64,000 bases of DNA from Poriferisocius sp965200775 (GTDB taxonomy: Bacteria > Actinomycetota > Acidimicrobiia > Acidimicrobiales > Bin134): contig OZ241383.1 of the NCBI GenBank assembly GCA_965200775.1, forward strand, positions 1,550,001-1,614,000. The letters run 5' to 3'. This document shows positions 42,077-50,352 of the stretch, one piece after another. The translations under genes were made by a program, and so were the position numbers. Under the pieces are notes generated by a model, which was not told the origin of the DNA, searched no databases, and worked only from the letters and a program-made list of their open reading frames with translations. How positions within the stretch are numbered: position 1 is the first letter of the stretch; every line of letters starts with the position of its first letter.

Positions 42077-42676
42077 CTACGTGGTGCCCGGGGTGTGTTG
42101 GCAGGTCCAGCGGTGCATGGCGATGCCGGAGGCGACGCCGGCGTTGATGGAGCGGGTGGAGCCGTACTGGGTGATGGCCAGCACCGCTTCGCAGGCGGCC
42201 ACCGCGGCGTCGGAGAGGCCGGGACCCTCCTGGCCGAACAGGAGCACGCACCGCTCGGGCAGGGAGTAACCCTCTATGGGCACCGAGCCGGGGCCGTTGT
42301 CGATTCCCAGCACCGGCAGCCCGGCTTCCGCCGCCCAAGCGACGAGGTCGTCCAGCTCCGGATGGTGAAGCACATGCTGGTAGCGGTCGGTGGCCATCGC
42401 TCCCCGTCGGTTCCAGCGCCGCTTGCCCACGATATGTACCGCGGCCGCTCCGAAGGCGTTGGCGTTGCGGACTACCGTGCCGATGTTGAGATCGTGTTGC
42501 CAGTTCTCGATTGCCACATGGAAACCGTGGCGTCGGGCATCGAGGTCGGCCACGATGGCGTCGTGACGCCAGAATCGGTAGGCGTCCACCACGTTGCGGG
42601 TGTCGCCCCCCTCCACCAAATCAGGGTCGAGATGGGGCGGGAGGAGTTCAGACCAGCGCCGCGATCCGTTCGGCAT
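42077..42676 (-). CDS. TrmH/SpoU-family RNA 2'-O-methyltransferase
   Basis: A 199-residue SPOUT methyltransferase. All three TrmH motifs are visible: NIGTVVRNANAFGAAAVHIV (motif 1), LLFGQEGPGLS (motif 2) and QYGSTRSINAGVASGIAMHR (motif 3), which together form the SAM-binding knot. The enzymes methylate the 2'-OH of tRNA or rRNA nucleotides. The ATG at 42676 overlaps the end of the upstream dehydrogenase gene by 29 nt; the longer frame to 42850 lies wholly inside that gene. The target RNA is unknown. Confidence 0.85.
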   Translation of the reverse strand: MPNGSRRWSELLPPHLDPDLVEGGDTRNVVDAYRFWRHDAIVADLDARRHGFHVAIENWQHDLNIGTVVRNANAFGAAAVHIVGKRRWNRRGAMATDRYQHVLHHPELDDLVAWAAEAGLPVLGIDNGPGSVPIEGYSLPERCVLLFGQEGPGLSDAAVAACEAVLAITQYGSTRSINAGVASGIAMHRWTCQHTPGTT

Positions 42677-43583
42677 GGTCGTCCAGCGACCCGAAGCACG
42701 GGGTGAGAGCCCAGGCCCGCTTGAGGTAGAGGTGGGCATCCACCTCCCAGGTGAAACCCATCCCCCCGTGAACCTGCACGCAGTCCTTGCCGTTGTGGTC
42801 GGCGGCCTCGGCGGCCAGGATTCGGGCACCCGATACGGCCCTGCCCACATCGCCCAGCTCGGGCGAATCGAGCACGCAGCCCGCGAAGTACAACGCAGCC
42901 CGGGCCACCTCCTCCCGGCTGTACATGTCGGCGCACATGTGCTTGATCGCCTGGAACTGACCTATGGGCTTGCCGAACTGCCGGCGCTCGGTGGCGTAGG
43001 CCACAGCCAGCTCCCGGGCCCCCCAGGCCAGACCTACTTGAAGAGCCGTGGACAACATCACGGCCCGGTCAGCCCAGCCCTCGGGGTCGGCCACCCGGTC
43101 ACCCTGGGGCAGCTCGGTCACCCGCCCTACCGGGGTGAGCGGATCCATCGACTCGGCCGCTTGCACCGCCAATTCCGAGGCATCCACCCGCCATACCCCA
43201 TCGCCGTCGAGCACCAGCACGGCATCCACCACGTCGGGATACTCCACAAGAGCGGGGCCGCTCGTGCGCTCGATCAGGGTGACCACTGAGTCGTCGGTCA
43301 CCCCTGCTGCCAGCAGCGTTCCCACCAGCGGACCGGGGACCAGCGCCCGGCCGAGCTGCTCGAACACCAGAGCGGCGTCGATCCATCCGAGACCAACCCC
43401 GCCGTCGGCCTCGGGCACCACCAACGAGAAAACCCCTGTGTCGGCCAGCTCCCTCCACAGCCTGCGATCAACCCCACCCACATCGGCGAGGCCCCGGACG
43501 GTGGCGATGTCGAAACGACCCTGGCACAGATCCCCAATGGCGTCGCAAAGCGCCACCTGGTCGTCGGTCAGCTCGAAGTCCAT
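42648..43583 (-). CDS. Acyl-CoA dehydrogenase, short paired subunit (pair 1)
   Basis: A 311-residue, shorter-than-usual acyl-CoA dehydrogenase beginning MDFELTDDQVALCDAIGDL, with RRQFGKPIGQFQAIKHMCAD (FAD-contact region) and CVQVHGGMGFTWEVDAHLYL near the end. Reduced length and a weak catalytic-base region are typical of the partner subunit in the alpha2beta2 dehydrogenases of mycobacterial cholesterol side-chain catabolism (ChsE/FadE pairs). It abuts the long subunit gene with no gap. It likely oxidises a bulky, possibly steroid-derived, acyl-CoA. Confidence 0.85.
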   Translation of the reverse strand: MDFELTDDQVALCDAIGDLCQGRFDIATVRGLADVGGVDRRLWRELADTGVFSLVVPEADGGVGLGWIDAALVFEQLGRALVPGPLVGTLLAAGVTDDSVVTLIERTSGPALVEYPDVVDAVLVLDGDGVWRVDASELAVQAAESMDPLTPVGRVTELPQGDRVADPEGWADRAVMLSTALQVGLAWGARELAVAYATERRQFGKPIGQFQAIKHMCADMYSREEVARAALYFAGCVLDSPELGDVGRAVSGARILAAEAADHNGKDCVQVHGGMGFTWEVDAHLYLKRAWALTPCFGSLDDHAERIAALV

Positions 43584-44777
43584 CTACCGCTCCTTGGGCA
43601 AGCCCAGGATCCGCTCGCCGATGATGTTCCGCTGGATCTCGGATGTCCCCGCCGCAATCGACAGGCTGAGCACGTACAACCGGCCGGCCACCATGTCACC
43701 CCCGGTCTGCTCGTCGCCGCTGTCGTCGGACAACACCAAAGCGTCCCGTTCGAGCATCCGGTGGGCCAGATCGGCCATGCGTTTTTTCACCTCGGCGTAG
43801 TACAGCTTGAACACCGAGCCACCCGGGCCGGGCATCCCGGTGCGCTGAGCCTGTGACACCACCCGCTTGGTGAGAGCCCACAGCGCGTCGTATTCCGCCT
43901 GAAGACGACCGATCTGCCGCCTGACTTCGGCGTTGTCCCAGGCGGTGGCCCCGTTGCGGGGGATGCGGCGGGCCTCGGCGGCCATTTCGGCCAACTGTGT
44001 CATGGTGCCCAGCAGCTCGCTGATGAACGCCGTGCCCCGCTCGAAGCTGAAAGTGACCATCGCCACCCGCCACCCGTCGTTCTCATCACCCACCCGGTTC
44101 TCCACCGGCACCCGTACCTCGTCGAAGAACACCTCGCAGAACTCGCTTGAGCCCGCCACCGTGTTGATGGGTCGAACCTCGATGCCGGGCAGGTCCATCG
44201 GGCAGATCAGCCAGGTGATGCCCCGGTGCTTGGGGGCCTCGGTATCGGTGCGCACCAGCAGCTCGCAGTAGTCGGCCACGTGGCCGAACGAGGTCCATAT
44301 CTTCTGGCCGGTAACCACGTAGTGGTCGCCGTCACGCACGGCCCGGGTGGACAGCGAGGCCAGATCCGACCCTGCGCCCGGCTCGGAGAACCCCTGGCAC
44401 CACACCTGCTCGCCTCTGAGGATGGCCGGCAGGTGGTACGACTGCTGGGCCGGGGTGGCCTCGGCGATGAGCGTGGGACCGGCGTGGAGCAGGCCCACGA
44501 AGTTAACCCCCACGTAGGGAGCGCCCATCCGGGTGGTCTCCTCCAGAAAAATCAGATGCTCGGTGGGGGTGGAGCCGCGCCCGCCGAATTCGGACGGCCA
44601 GTTGATGCCCGCGTAACCGGCGTCGTAGAGCATCCGCTGCCAGGCGGTGTCCCATTCTCGGCGGCCGGCCCAGTCGGTGCGATCGGGAGGGTCACCCAGC
44701 GTGGGCAGCACGGTGTTGAGCCAGTCCCGCAGCTCGTCGCGAAACGCAAGCTCCTCGGCCGTGAAACGCAGGTCCAT
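43584..44777 (-). CDS. Acyl-CoA dehydrogenase, long paired subunit (pair 1)
   Basis: A 397-residue FAD-dependent acyl-CoA dehydrogenase with WCQGFSEPGAGSDLASLSTR (about 126-145), YVVTGQKIWTSFGHVADYCE (about 153-172) and C-terminal AAGTSEIQRNIIGERILGLP, which contacts FAD and marks this clade. It and the next gene resemble FadE-type heteromeric dehydrogenases. A TACTAT box stands 8 nt upstream of the ATG. It probably introduces a 2,3-double bond into a CoA ester. Confidence 0.9.
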   Translation of the reverse strand: MDLRFTAEELAFRDELRDWLNTVLPTLGDPPDRTDWAGRREWDTAWQRMLYDAGYAGINWPSEFGGRGSTPTEHLIFLEETTRMGAPYVGVNFVGLLHAGPTLIAEATPAQQSYHLPAILRGEQVWCQGFSEPGAGSDLASLSTRAVRDGDHYVVTGQKIWTSFGHVADYCELLVRTDTEAPKHRGITWLICPMDLPGIEVRPINTVAGSSEFCEVFFDEVRVPVENRVGDENDGWRVAMVTFSFERGTAFISELLGTMTQLAEMAAEARRIPRNGATAWDNAEVRRQIGRLQAEYDALWALTKRVVSQAQRTGMPGPGGSVFKLYYAEVKKRMADLAHRMLERDALVLSDDSGDEQTGGDMVAGRLYVLSLSIAAGTSEIQRNIIGERILGLPKER

Positions 44778-44870
44778 CGCCGGTGATAGTAGCTAGACCC
44801 TGGTCGCGGGTTTAGCAACCGGGTAAACGCAGGTGAAGCGTAGATCCATCGCGGGCGATGGTAACTGGCT

Positions 44871-45389
44871 TCAGAGCAGGGGCAAGAGTTGGTCCATTAG
44901 GGCGTCGATCTCGTGAGCGCAGGCAATGAAGGTGTCGACCTCGCTGCCGCCGGGGTCAACAACCTCCCCCCAGCGGGCCTCCACGGTGTCGGCCAGCCCG
45001 AGGGCGCCCACCCGCTGGGCTAGCGGCTCGGAGCCCGCCTCCAGCACGGCCACCAGATGCCGGATGGTAGCGGTGCGGGCCGCGGCCTCCGGATGGACCC
45101 GGCGCACGTAATCCACATGTTCGGGAGCGAAAGCCACGATGAGGTCGGCCCCCTCCGCATCGGTCGCGGTGAGTTGGTGGCTGCGATGGCCGCCGTCGGC
45201 CAGGCCCAGCGAATCCAGGGCCCGACGGGTGCGGTTGCTCATGGGAAGACCCTCGATGCTGTGGGTGCCGGCACCCACGAACCGCACCGCGTCGGTGCGG
45301 GCCCTCCCGATGACGGTGGCCATGACCGAGCGGGCCGCGTTGCCGGTACACAACATCACCACCACCGGACGGGCGTCGACGCCGGTCAC
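44871..45389 (-). CDS. Low-molecular-weight protein tyrosine phosphatase-like protein
   Basis: A 172-residue protein with the LMW-PTP/ArsC P-loop VVVMLCTGNAARSVMATVI (Cys15 in CTGNAARS, the Cx5R form with R-S) and the later VDPGGSE segment where the DP catalytic-acid loop would be expected. The GTG at 45389 overlaps the thioesterase stop (GTGA). The frame extends to 45656 in the shadow of that gene and was shortened. It acts on phosphotyrosine or, less likely, arsenate. Its place in an operon with a thioesterase and SRPBCC gene gives no clear partner. Confidence 0.78.
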   Translation of the reverse strand: MTGVDARPVVVMLCTGNAARSVMATVIGRARTDAVRFVGAGTHSIEGLPMSNRTRRALDSLGLADGGHRSHQLTATDAEGADLIVAFAPEHVDYVRRVHPEAAARTATIRHLVAVLEAGSEPLAQRVGALGLADTVEARWGEVVDPGGSEVDTFIACAHEIDALMDQLLPLL

Positions 45390-45793
45390 GGGCGATCCCC
45401 GGCAGGACGCACGAACAGGGCTTCGGCCTCGGCGGTGAGCACTCCCCCGACATGACACCGGCCCGCGGTGGTGATCCGCCGGCGCCGGGCGTCGGACACC
45501 CAACCGGTGAGGACCAGCTCGGTGTCGAGCGGGGTGAGCGACCGGTACCGCACCGTCAACCGCCCTGTGTAGGCCCCTCGGCGTCCGGACAGCTTGTAGG
45601 GCAGCACGCCCAGGAGGTTGTCGAACATTGCGGCCAGGTACCCCCCGTGGACACAACCGGGCGGCCCTTCGTAGGCCCCTCCCAGCATGACCACCGCTTT
45701 CACCGTGGGGTGGCCGAGGCCGTCGATGTCGTAACTCACATCGAGAGCGGGGGGCAGCAGAACGGGCGCCGACAGCCGCCCCGAATCGCTCAC
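45386..45793 (-). CDS. PaaI/4HBT-type hotdog-fold thioesterase
   Basis: A 135-residue hotdog protein. GPPGCVHGGYLAAMFDNLLG (about 43-62) is the HGG-x-x-x-x-x-x-D signature of PaaI-type thioesterases, and GAYTGRLTVRYRSLTPLDTE is the central strand pair. It hydrolyses acyl-CoA esters, probably as a relief valve for CoA in the surrounding catabolic genes. It is coupled on both sides by 4-nt overlaps. Confidence 0.83.
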   Translation of the reverse strand: MSDSGRLSAPVLLPPALDVSYDIDGLGHPTVKAVVMLGGAYEGPPGCVHGGYLAAMFDNLLGVLPYKLSGRRGAYTGRLTVRYRSLTPLDTELVLTGWVSDARRRRITTAGRCHVGGVLTAEAEALFVRPAGDRP

Positions 45794-46275
45794 GCCGATT
45801 GAGCTCGGTTCCGGGCCTCCTCGGCGATGCCCGCCGCCATCGAACTCACGGCCCGGGCCAGAACCAGCCGTACCGTCGAACCGGCGAACGGGATGGTCGG
45901 CTCGAACCAGGAGTCCCAGTGCAGGTCGCAGCTCTGCCCGTCGTCGCTTCCTACCAACACCAGCTCGGATCGGCAGTTGCGGGTCGGAAGCGGCGCCTTC
46001 AGCACCCGGTAGGCCATGCGGTTCGGCGGATCAAAGGCGGTGATCTCCTCGATGGTGCGAACCGGGCCGGTGTGAAACACCCGGATGGCCCCGACCCCGT
46101 TGCGGTGGGGCGACCCCTCCACCTCGACCACCACCCGGGGCCCTTTGCCCCATCCCGAACGTTCAATCCATTGGGGATAGCCCACCCACCGGGAGTAGAG
46201 TTCGTGGTCGGTCATCACCTCCCACGCCACCTGTTGAGGCGCGGCAATGTGGGTGGACAGGGAATACGTGTGCAT
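45790..46275 (-). CDS. SRPBCC/START-like protein
   Basis: A 161-residue protein with the helix-grip pattern of polyketide-cyclase/dehydrase or SRPBCC proteins: HTYSLSTHIAAPQQVAWEVM followed by WIERSGWGKG, EITAFDPPNRMAYRVL, and a long C-terminal helix (RLVLARAVSSMAAGIAEEAR). Such folds bind hydrophobic ligands. I place the start at 46275, where the domain begins. It overlaps the thioesterase gene by ATGA and lies 4 nt downstream of the ATPase gene. Confidence 0.78.
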   Translation of the reverse strand: MHTYSLSTHIAAPQQVAWEVMTDHELYSRWVGYPQWIERSGWGKGPRVVVEVEGSPHRNGVGAIRVFHTGPVRTIEEITAFDPPNRMAYRVLKAPLPTRNCRSELVLVGSDDGQSCDLHWDSWFEPTIPFAGSTVRLVLARAVSSMAAGIAEEARNRAQSA

Positions 46276-46279
46276 AGGG

Positions 46280-47089
46280 CTAACCCAGGTAGGCGTCGCG
46301 CACGGCGCTGTTGTTGCGGACTTCCTCGGGCGACCCCTCACCGATGACCCGGCCCAGGTTCAGTACCGTGATCCGGTCGCACTGGGCCATGACGAAGGCC
46401 ACGTCGTGTTCCACCAGCAGCACCGAGCACTGGTCGTCGGTCCGGATCGTCTGGATGATGGCGGCAAGCTGGTCGGCCTCCTCGTGCTCGATGCCGGAGG
46501 TGGGTTCGTCGAGGAGCAGGAGTTTGGGGCGGGACACGATGGCCCGGCCCAGCTCGACCATTCGGGCTCGGGCGATGGGCAGCTCGCCCGCCGGGGTGTT
46601 TGCGACGTCGGTGAGCCCGCACAGCTCCAACACCTCATCCACCCGCCGGCGCCGCTCGGCTTCGATACGGCGTCGGGAGGGCAGCGCCAGCAGGTCGGCG
46701 GTGATGCCGCCCCCGCCTCCCTCCCATTCAAGGGCCGACAGCACGTTGTCGGCCACCGACAGCCACCCGAAGGGCTGCTGGCGCTGGAAGGTGCGGCGAA
46801 TGCCCTTCCGGGCCCGCCAGGTGGCCGGACGCCCGGTCAGCTCCTCGCCATCGAGTCGGATCGAGCCGGCCGACGGGGTGTTCACCCCGGTGATGCTGTC
46901 GAACAGGGTGGTCTTGCCCGCACCGTTGGGACCTATGAGGCCCCTGACCTGGCCCGGCGGCACCGACATGGACACGTTGTCCACCGCAACCACCCCGCCG
47001 AAGCGCACGGTTACCCCTTCCACCGCCAGCAGGGGCCGTTCTGCTGCGGCGGGACGTTCGGCCACCGCGGTGGTGCTCTCGGTGCTCAT
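46280..47089 (-). CDS. LivG-like ABC ATPase without nearby permease genes
   Basis: A 269-residue ATPase of the branched-chain importer LivG type: Walker A GPNGAGKTT (about 57-65), the LivG-specific RKGIRRTFQRQQPF loop, Walker B LLLLDEPTSGI and switch LVEHDV. The signature is degenerate (GELPIARARMVELGRAI for LSGGQ). No permease or binding protein is adjacent; the nearest Liv-type permeases are fused at 30249. The ATG at 47089 is preferred over the GTG at 47098 because TAGCGT lies exactly 7 nt upstream. Confidence 0.87.
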   Translation of the reverse strand: MSTESTTAVAERPAAAERPLLAVEGVTVRFGGVVAVDNVSMSVPPGQVRGLIGPNGAGKTTLFDSITGVNTPSAGSIRLDGEELTGRPATWRARKGIRRTFQRQQPFGWLSVADNVLSALEWEGGGGGITADLLALPSRRRIEAERRRRVDEVLELCGLTDVANTPAGELPIARARMVELGRAIVSRPKLLLLDEPTSGIEHEEADQLAAIIQTIRTDDQCSVLLVEHDVAFVMAQCDRITVLNLGRVIGEGSPEEVRNNSAVRDAYLG

Positions 47090-47096
47090 CACGGCC

Positions 47097-47102
47097 ACGC
47101 TA
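47097..47102 (-). promoter_or_regulatory. Leaderless-type -10 box of the LivG-like gene
   Basis: On the minus strand TAGCGT is followed by 7 nt (GGCCGTG) and the ATG at 47089. It would drive the ATPase, SRPBCC, thioesterase and phosphatase genes as one mRNA. Confidence 0.55.
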
Positions 47103-47167
47103 CCCCCACGGGAAGGGTCGGGGGAAGAACAGCCGACCCTTTGGTGGGCATCTTCGTTCCGGAGGGG

Positions 47168-48040
47168 TCAGAGCCGGAAGATGATCGAGTCGGAGAACGC
47201 TCCCATGGTGTCGCGCTTGAACTCGATCGACGAAGTGGCCAGCCCATGGCTGAACAGCCAGGGGACGACGTTGAAATCGGTGACCCCCAACTCGATGAGC
47301 TGCTCGATGTCGCCCAACGTCGGCGGTTGGTTGAGCGCCACCATGATGCGAAAATCGTCGCGGTCGGCGGTGCCCGCGTCCCGTCGGGCGGCGTGGAGTT
47401 CGTCGATCTTGCCCCCAAGCTCCGAGATGTCGTAGTTGATGCCCACCCAGCCGTCCCAGCGAGCGGCCCTGCGCAGCGCGGGCTTCGACACGCCTCCGAT
47501 CAGAACCGGAACCGGCTCGGTGGGTACCGGCTCCATCTGCACCGGCGGAAAGTCGTAGAACTCCCCGGAGTGGCTCACCATTCCGTTGGTGGTGAGGAAC
47601 ATCCGGAGCACCTCGAGCATCTCGTCGGTGTGGCGACCCCGGCGGTGGAAGTCCTGGCCGGTGAGCAGGAACTCGTCCTTCATCCAGCCCACCCCTGCGC
47701 CCAGCTCCACCCGGTTGCCGCTGAGCACCGCCGCCGTTGAGATCAGCTTGGCCACCGAAAACACCTCCCGCAGCGGGGGGATGTACACCAGGGGCATGAA
47801 GCGCAGTGTGGTGGTGTGCTGGGCCAGTACAGCTGCCGCCATCCACACCTCGGGGAAGTCTGTGTTCGGGTCCCACCAGATGCTCCCGTCCTCGGAATAG
47901 GGGTAGGGCGCCTCGATGGTTTGGGGGGTGACCATGTGGTCGGCGGTGGTCAGGCCGGTGAACCCCATTTCCTCGGCAGCGACGGCGATGTCGACCAACT
48001 GCTCCGTCTCGGCGAACGCGATGCTGTGCCAAAAGCGCAT
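47168..48040 (-). CDS. LLM-class, probably F420-dependent, oxidoreductase
   Basis: A 290-residue TIM-barrel protein of the luciferase-like monooxygenase superfamily (TIGR03619-like). Markers are AAEEMGFTGLTTADHMVTPQ (about 23-42), VELGAGVGWMKDEFLLTGQD (the GxGWxxxE/DF motif) and PVLIGGVSKPALRRAARWDGW. In actinobacteria most such proteins use coenzyme F420. The ATG at 48040 has GGGGGG just upstream; the longer frame to 48226 was rejected. The substrate is unknown but steroid or fatty-acyl metabolites are plausible from context. Confidence 0.85.
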   Translation of the reverse strand: MRFWHSIAFAETEQLVDIAVAAEEMGFTGLTTADHMVTPQTIEAPYPYSEDGSIWWDPNTDFPEVWMAAAVLAQHTTTLRFMPLVYIPPLREVFSVAKLISTAAVLSGNRVELGAGVGWMKDEFLLTGQDFHRRGRHTDEMLEVLRMFLTTNGMVSHSGEFYDFPPVQMEPVPTEPVPVLIGGVSKPALRRAARWDGWVGINYDISELGGKIDELHAARRDAGTADRDDFRIMVALNQPPTLGDIEQLIELGVTDFNVVPWLFSHGLATSSIEFKRDTMGAFSDSIIFRL

Positions 48041-48139
48041 GAAACCCCCCGGGTTTGTTGTCGTCGCCGCAGCGTAGCCTGCCTTGCCTGGCGGGCCACC
48101 CCAGAGCTGCCCACCCCGGAGCGGACCGGGCACGCCGAG

Positions 48140-48165
48140 CCGGCCGGATACCCCGGGTGGGCCGG
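48140..48165. terminator. GC-rich hairpin downstream of the acyl-CoA dehydrogenase operon
   Basis: CCGGCC (48140-48145) pairs with GGCCGG (48160-48165), and the loop holds the palindrome CCCCGGG. It starts 15 nt downstream of the minus-strand dehydrogenase stop. It is a possible intrinsic-type stop without U-tract; evidence is limited to the inverted repeat. Confidence 0.35.
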
Positions 48166-48179
48166 TTGCCCAGCGTGGA

Positions 48180-49160
48180 TCAGATACCCAGCGCTTCGGC
48201 GATGCGGTTTCGGTGCCAGGCCGCATCCCCCCACGCGGCCGACAGCGCCCATCCCCGCTTCATCCACAGGTGAAGGTCGTACTCGAAGGTGTAGCCGATG
48301 GCGCCGTGGCACTGCAGGGCGGTGCGAGCGGCCAAATCCACCGCCTCGGAGGCCAGTGCCTTGGCCAGTGACACGTCGCGGCTCCGACGGGGGTCGTCCA
48401 CCGATATGCACCAGGCGGCGTGGCGGGCCGCGGGTCGGGCGAACTCGATTTGGAGAGCGCTGTTGGCCAGGTGGTGCTTGACGGCCTGGTAGGTGCCCAC
48501 CGGCTTGCCGAACTGGTAACGCTGTGACACGTACTCCACCGTGGCGTCCAGAAGCTGCTGGGCCACCCCAACGCAGATCGCCGCCGCCGCGGCCGCCGCA
48601 CGGTCGAAGGCCAGGGCCGGGTCGGCGTCGAGCACCACGCCGGGGCCGGTCACCTCGAACAGGCGCCGGGACCCATCGACCGACGGGTGCTCGACCAGAG
48701 AGGCATCGGCAACGGGTACGGCCCGGACATGATCGTCTATGAGCAGCACCAGGTCGCTCGACGCCGCGTTCACGACGTAGCCGTCGCCGGGACCCACCGC
48801 CACAGTGGCCTCCCCGGTGGTGGCCCGCTCCAGCCAGGTTTCCACAGCAGGGCCACCGGCCTCGGCCAGCGTGGGGATACCTACCGCGGTGTGCTCCAGC
48901 AGCGGTTCGGGCATCGCAGCCCGGCCCGCTTCCTCCAGCAGGAGCACGAGGTCGGTTTCGTCCATGCCCAGCCCGCCTGCCGACTCGGGGCCGGTCATAC
49001 CCACCACGCCCATCTCGATCAACCCGTCCCACAGGCCATTGGTGCGCCCGGTGGCGTTCTCCCAGGCCGCTCTCACCACCTCGGGCGGGCATTCGTTGGC
49101 CAGGAAATCGCGCACCGCTTCTTGGAACATGATCTGGTCGTCGTTGAACGAGAAGTCCAT
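48180..49160 (-). CDS. Acyl-CoA dehydrogenase, short paired subunit (pair 2)
   Basis: A 326-residue acyl-CoA dehydrogenase starting MDFSFNDDQIMFQEAVRDFL, with SQRYQFGKPVGTYQAVKHHL (about 225-244) and CHGAIGYTFEYDLHLWMKRG near the end. Like pair 1, the short subunit follows a long subunit on the same strand. Because the operon begins with ipdA- and ipdB-like genes, the pair may correspond to IpdE1/IpdE2 (FadE30/FadE33), which act in steroid C/D-ring breakdown; this is inferred from context and pairing. The frame upstream of the ATG (to 49370) was rejected. Confidence 0.86.
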   Translation of the reverse strand: MDFSFNDDQIMFQEAVRDFLANECPPEVVRAAWENATGRTNGLWDGLIEMGVVGMTGPESAGGLGMDETDLVLLLEEAGRAAMPEPLLEHTAVGIPTLAEAGGPAVETWLERATTGEATVAVGPGDGYVVNAASSDLVLLIDDHVRAVPVADASLVEHPSVDGSRRLFEVTGPGVVLDADPALAFDRAAAAAAAICVGVAQQLLDATVEYVSQRYQFGKPVGTYQAVKHHLANSALQIEFARPAARHAAWCISVDDPRRSRDVSLAKALASEAVDLAARTALQCHGAIGYTFEYDLHLWMKRGWALSAAWGDAAWHRNRIAEALGI

Positions 49161-49197
49161 GGTTACCGCCCCGCTGACGCCGTGATGGTTCCGGCAG

Positions 49198-50340
49198 TCA
49201 TCGTCTCGGAAGCCCGAGCACCCGCTCGGCGATGATGTTGCGCTGGATCTCGTTGGTCCCGGCGTAGATCGGGCCCGACAGAGCGAACACGTAGCCGTCC
49301 ATCCACGAGCTGTCGGCCCGCTCCCCGTCGCGCCCCAGCAGCCGGAGAGCGGTGGCGTGCAACTCCACATCCAGCTCCGACCACAGAACCTTCATGAAGC
49401 TGGCCTCGGAGCCGATGGGTGCTCCGTCTCGCAAGCGGGCCTCGGTGGAGTAGGTCTGCCACCGGTATGCCTGGGCACCCATCCAGGCACTCACCACCTG
49501 GTCCCGGCAGCCCGGATCGGGTCCTCGCCCGGCGGCGACCTCCCTGTAGAGATCCACCAAACGGTCGGCGGCGGCCATGAACCGGCCCGGTGCCCGCAGG
49601 TTCAACCCCCGCTCGCTGCCGGTGGTGGCCATTGCCACGGCCCAACCCTGGCCCTCGCCCCCCAGCAGGTGGCGCTCGTGAACCCGGGCACCGTCGAAGA
49701 ACAGCTCGGAGAATCCCGGCTCGCCGTCGAGTCGGCCCACAGGGCGGGCCTCGAACCCCTCTGTGTCGCCGGGAACCAGCAGGTAGCTGAGCCCTGCATG
49801 GCGCTCGGATTCGGGGTCGGTTCGCACCAAACAGAAGAACCAGTCGGCGAACGCCCCCCGAGAGCACCAGGTCTTCTGACCGTCGATCACGAAGTACTCG
49901 CCATCTCGCCCCGCCCTGGTCTTGATCCCGGCCAGGTCGGACCCGGCGTCGGGCTCCGACCAACCCTGGGCCCAGACCTCGTCGCCCCGGGCCATGGGGA
50001 GCAGGAAGCGGTCCTGCTGTTGGGGTGTGCCGAAGTCGAAAATGGTGGGGGCCAGCAGGCTGACCCCGTTGGACGACACCCGCCCAGGCGCCCCCGAGGC
50101 CCAGTACTCCTCCTCGAATATGAGCCACTCCACCAGCGACGCCTCCCGCCCGCCGTAGCGCTCGGGCCACGCCACCACCGCCCAGCCCGCATCGAACAGA
50201 ACGTGTTCCCACTGCCGGTGTTCCTCGAACCCGCCGGGGGTGTCCATGGACGCCAGCGGCTCGGAGGGCACGTTTTCGGCCAGCCAGGTGCGGGCCTCCT
50301 CCCGGAAGTCCTGTTCTGCCGGGGTGAACGACAGGTCCAT
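49198..50340 (-). CDS. Acyl-CoA dehydrogenase, long paired subunit (pair 2)
   Basis: A 380-residue acyl-CoA dehydrogenase with WAQGWSEPDAGSDLAGIKTR (about 121-140), FVIDGQKTWCSRGAFADWFF (about 147-166) and GPIYAGTNEIQRNIIAERVL at the C-terminus. It follows the ipdC-like gene by 12 nt and precedes the short subunit by 37 nt. The clade and surroundings suggest a heteromeric dehydrogenase for a ring-derived CoA ester such as 5-OH-HIP-CoA products (IpdE1-like). Assignment to IpdE1 rests on neighbours rather than on unique residues. Confidence 0.87.
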   Translation of the reverse strand: MDLSFTPAEQDFREEARTWLAENVPSEPLASMDTPGGFEEHRQWEHVLFDAGWAVVAWPERYGGREASLVEWLIFEEEYWASGAPGRVSSNGVSLLAPTIFDFGTPQQQDRFLLPMARGDEVWAQGWSEPDAGSDLAGIKTRAGRDGEYFVIDGQKTWCSRGAFADWFFCLVRTDPESERHAGLSYLLVPGDTEGFEARPVGRLDGEPGFSELFFDGARVHERHLLGGEGQGWAVAMATTGSERGLNLRAPGRFMAAADRLVDLYREVAAGRGPDPGCRDQVVSAWMGAQAYRWQTYSTEARLRDGAPIGSEASFMKVLWSELDVELHATALRLLGRDGERADSSWMDGYVFALSGPIYAGTNEIQRNIIAERVLGLPRR

Positions 50341-50352
50341 CGCCGCAGAACT

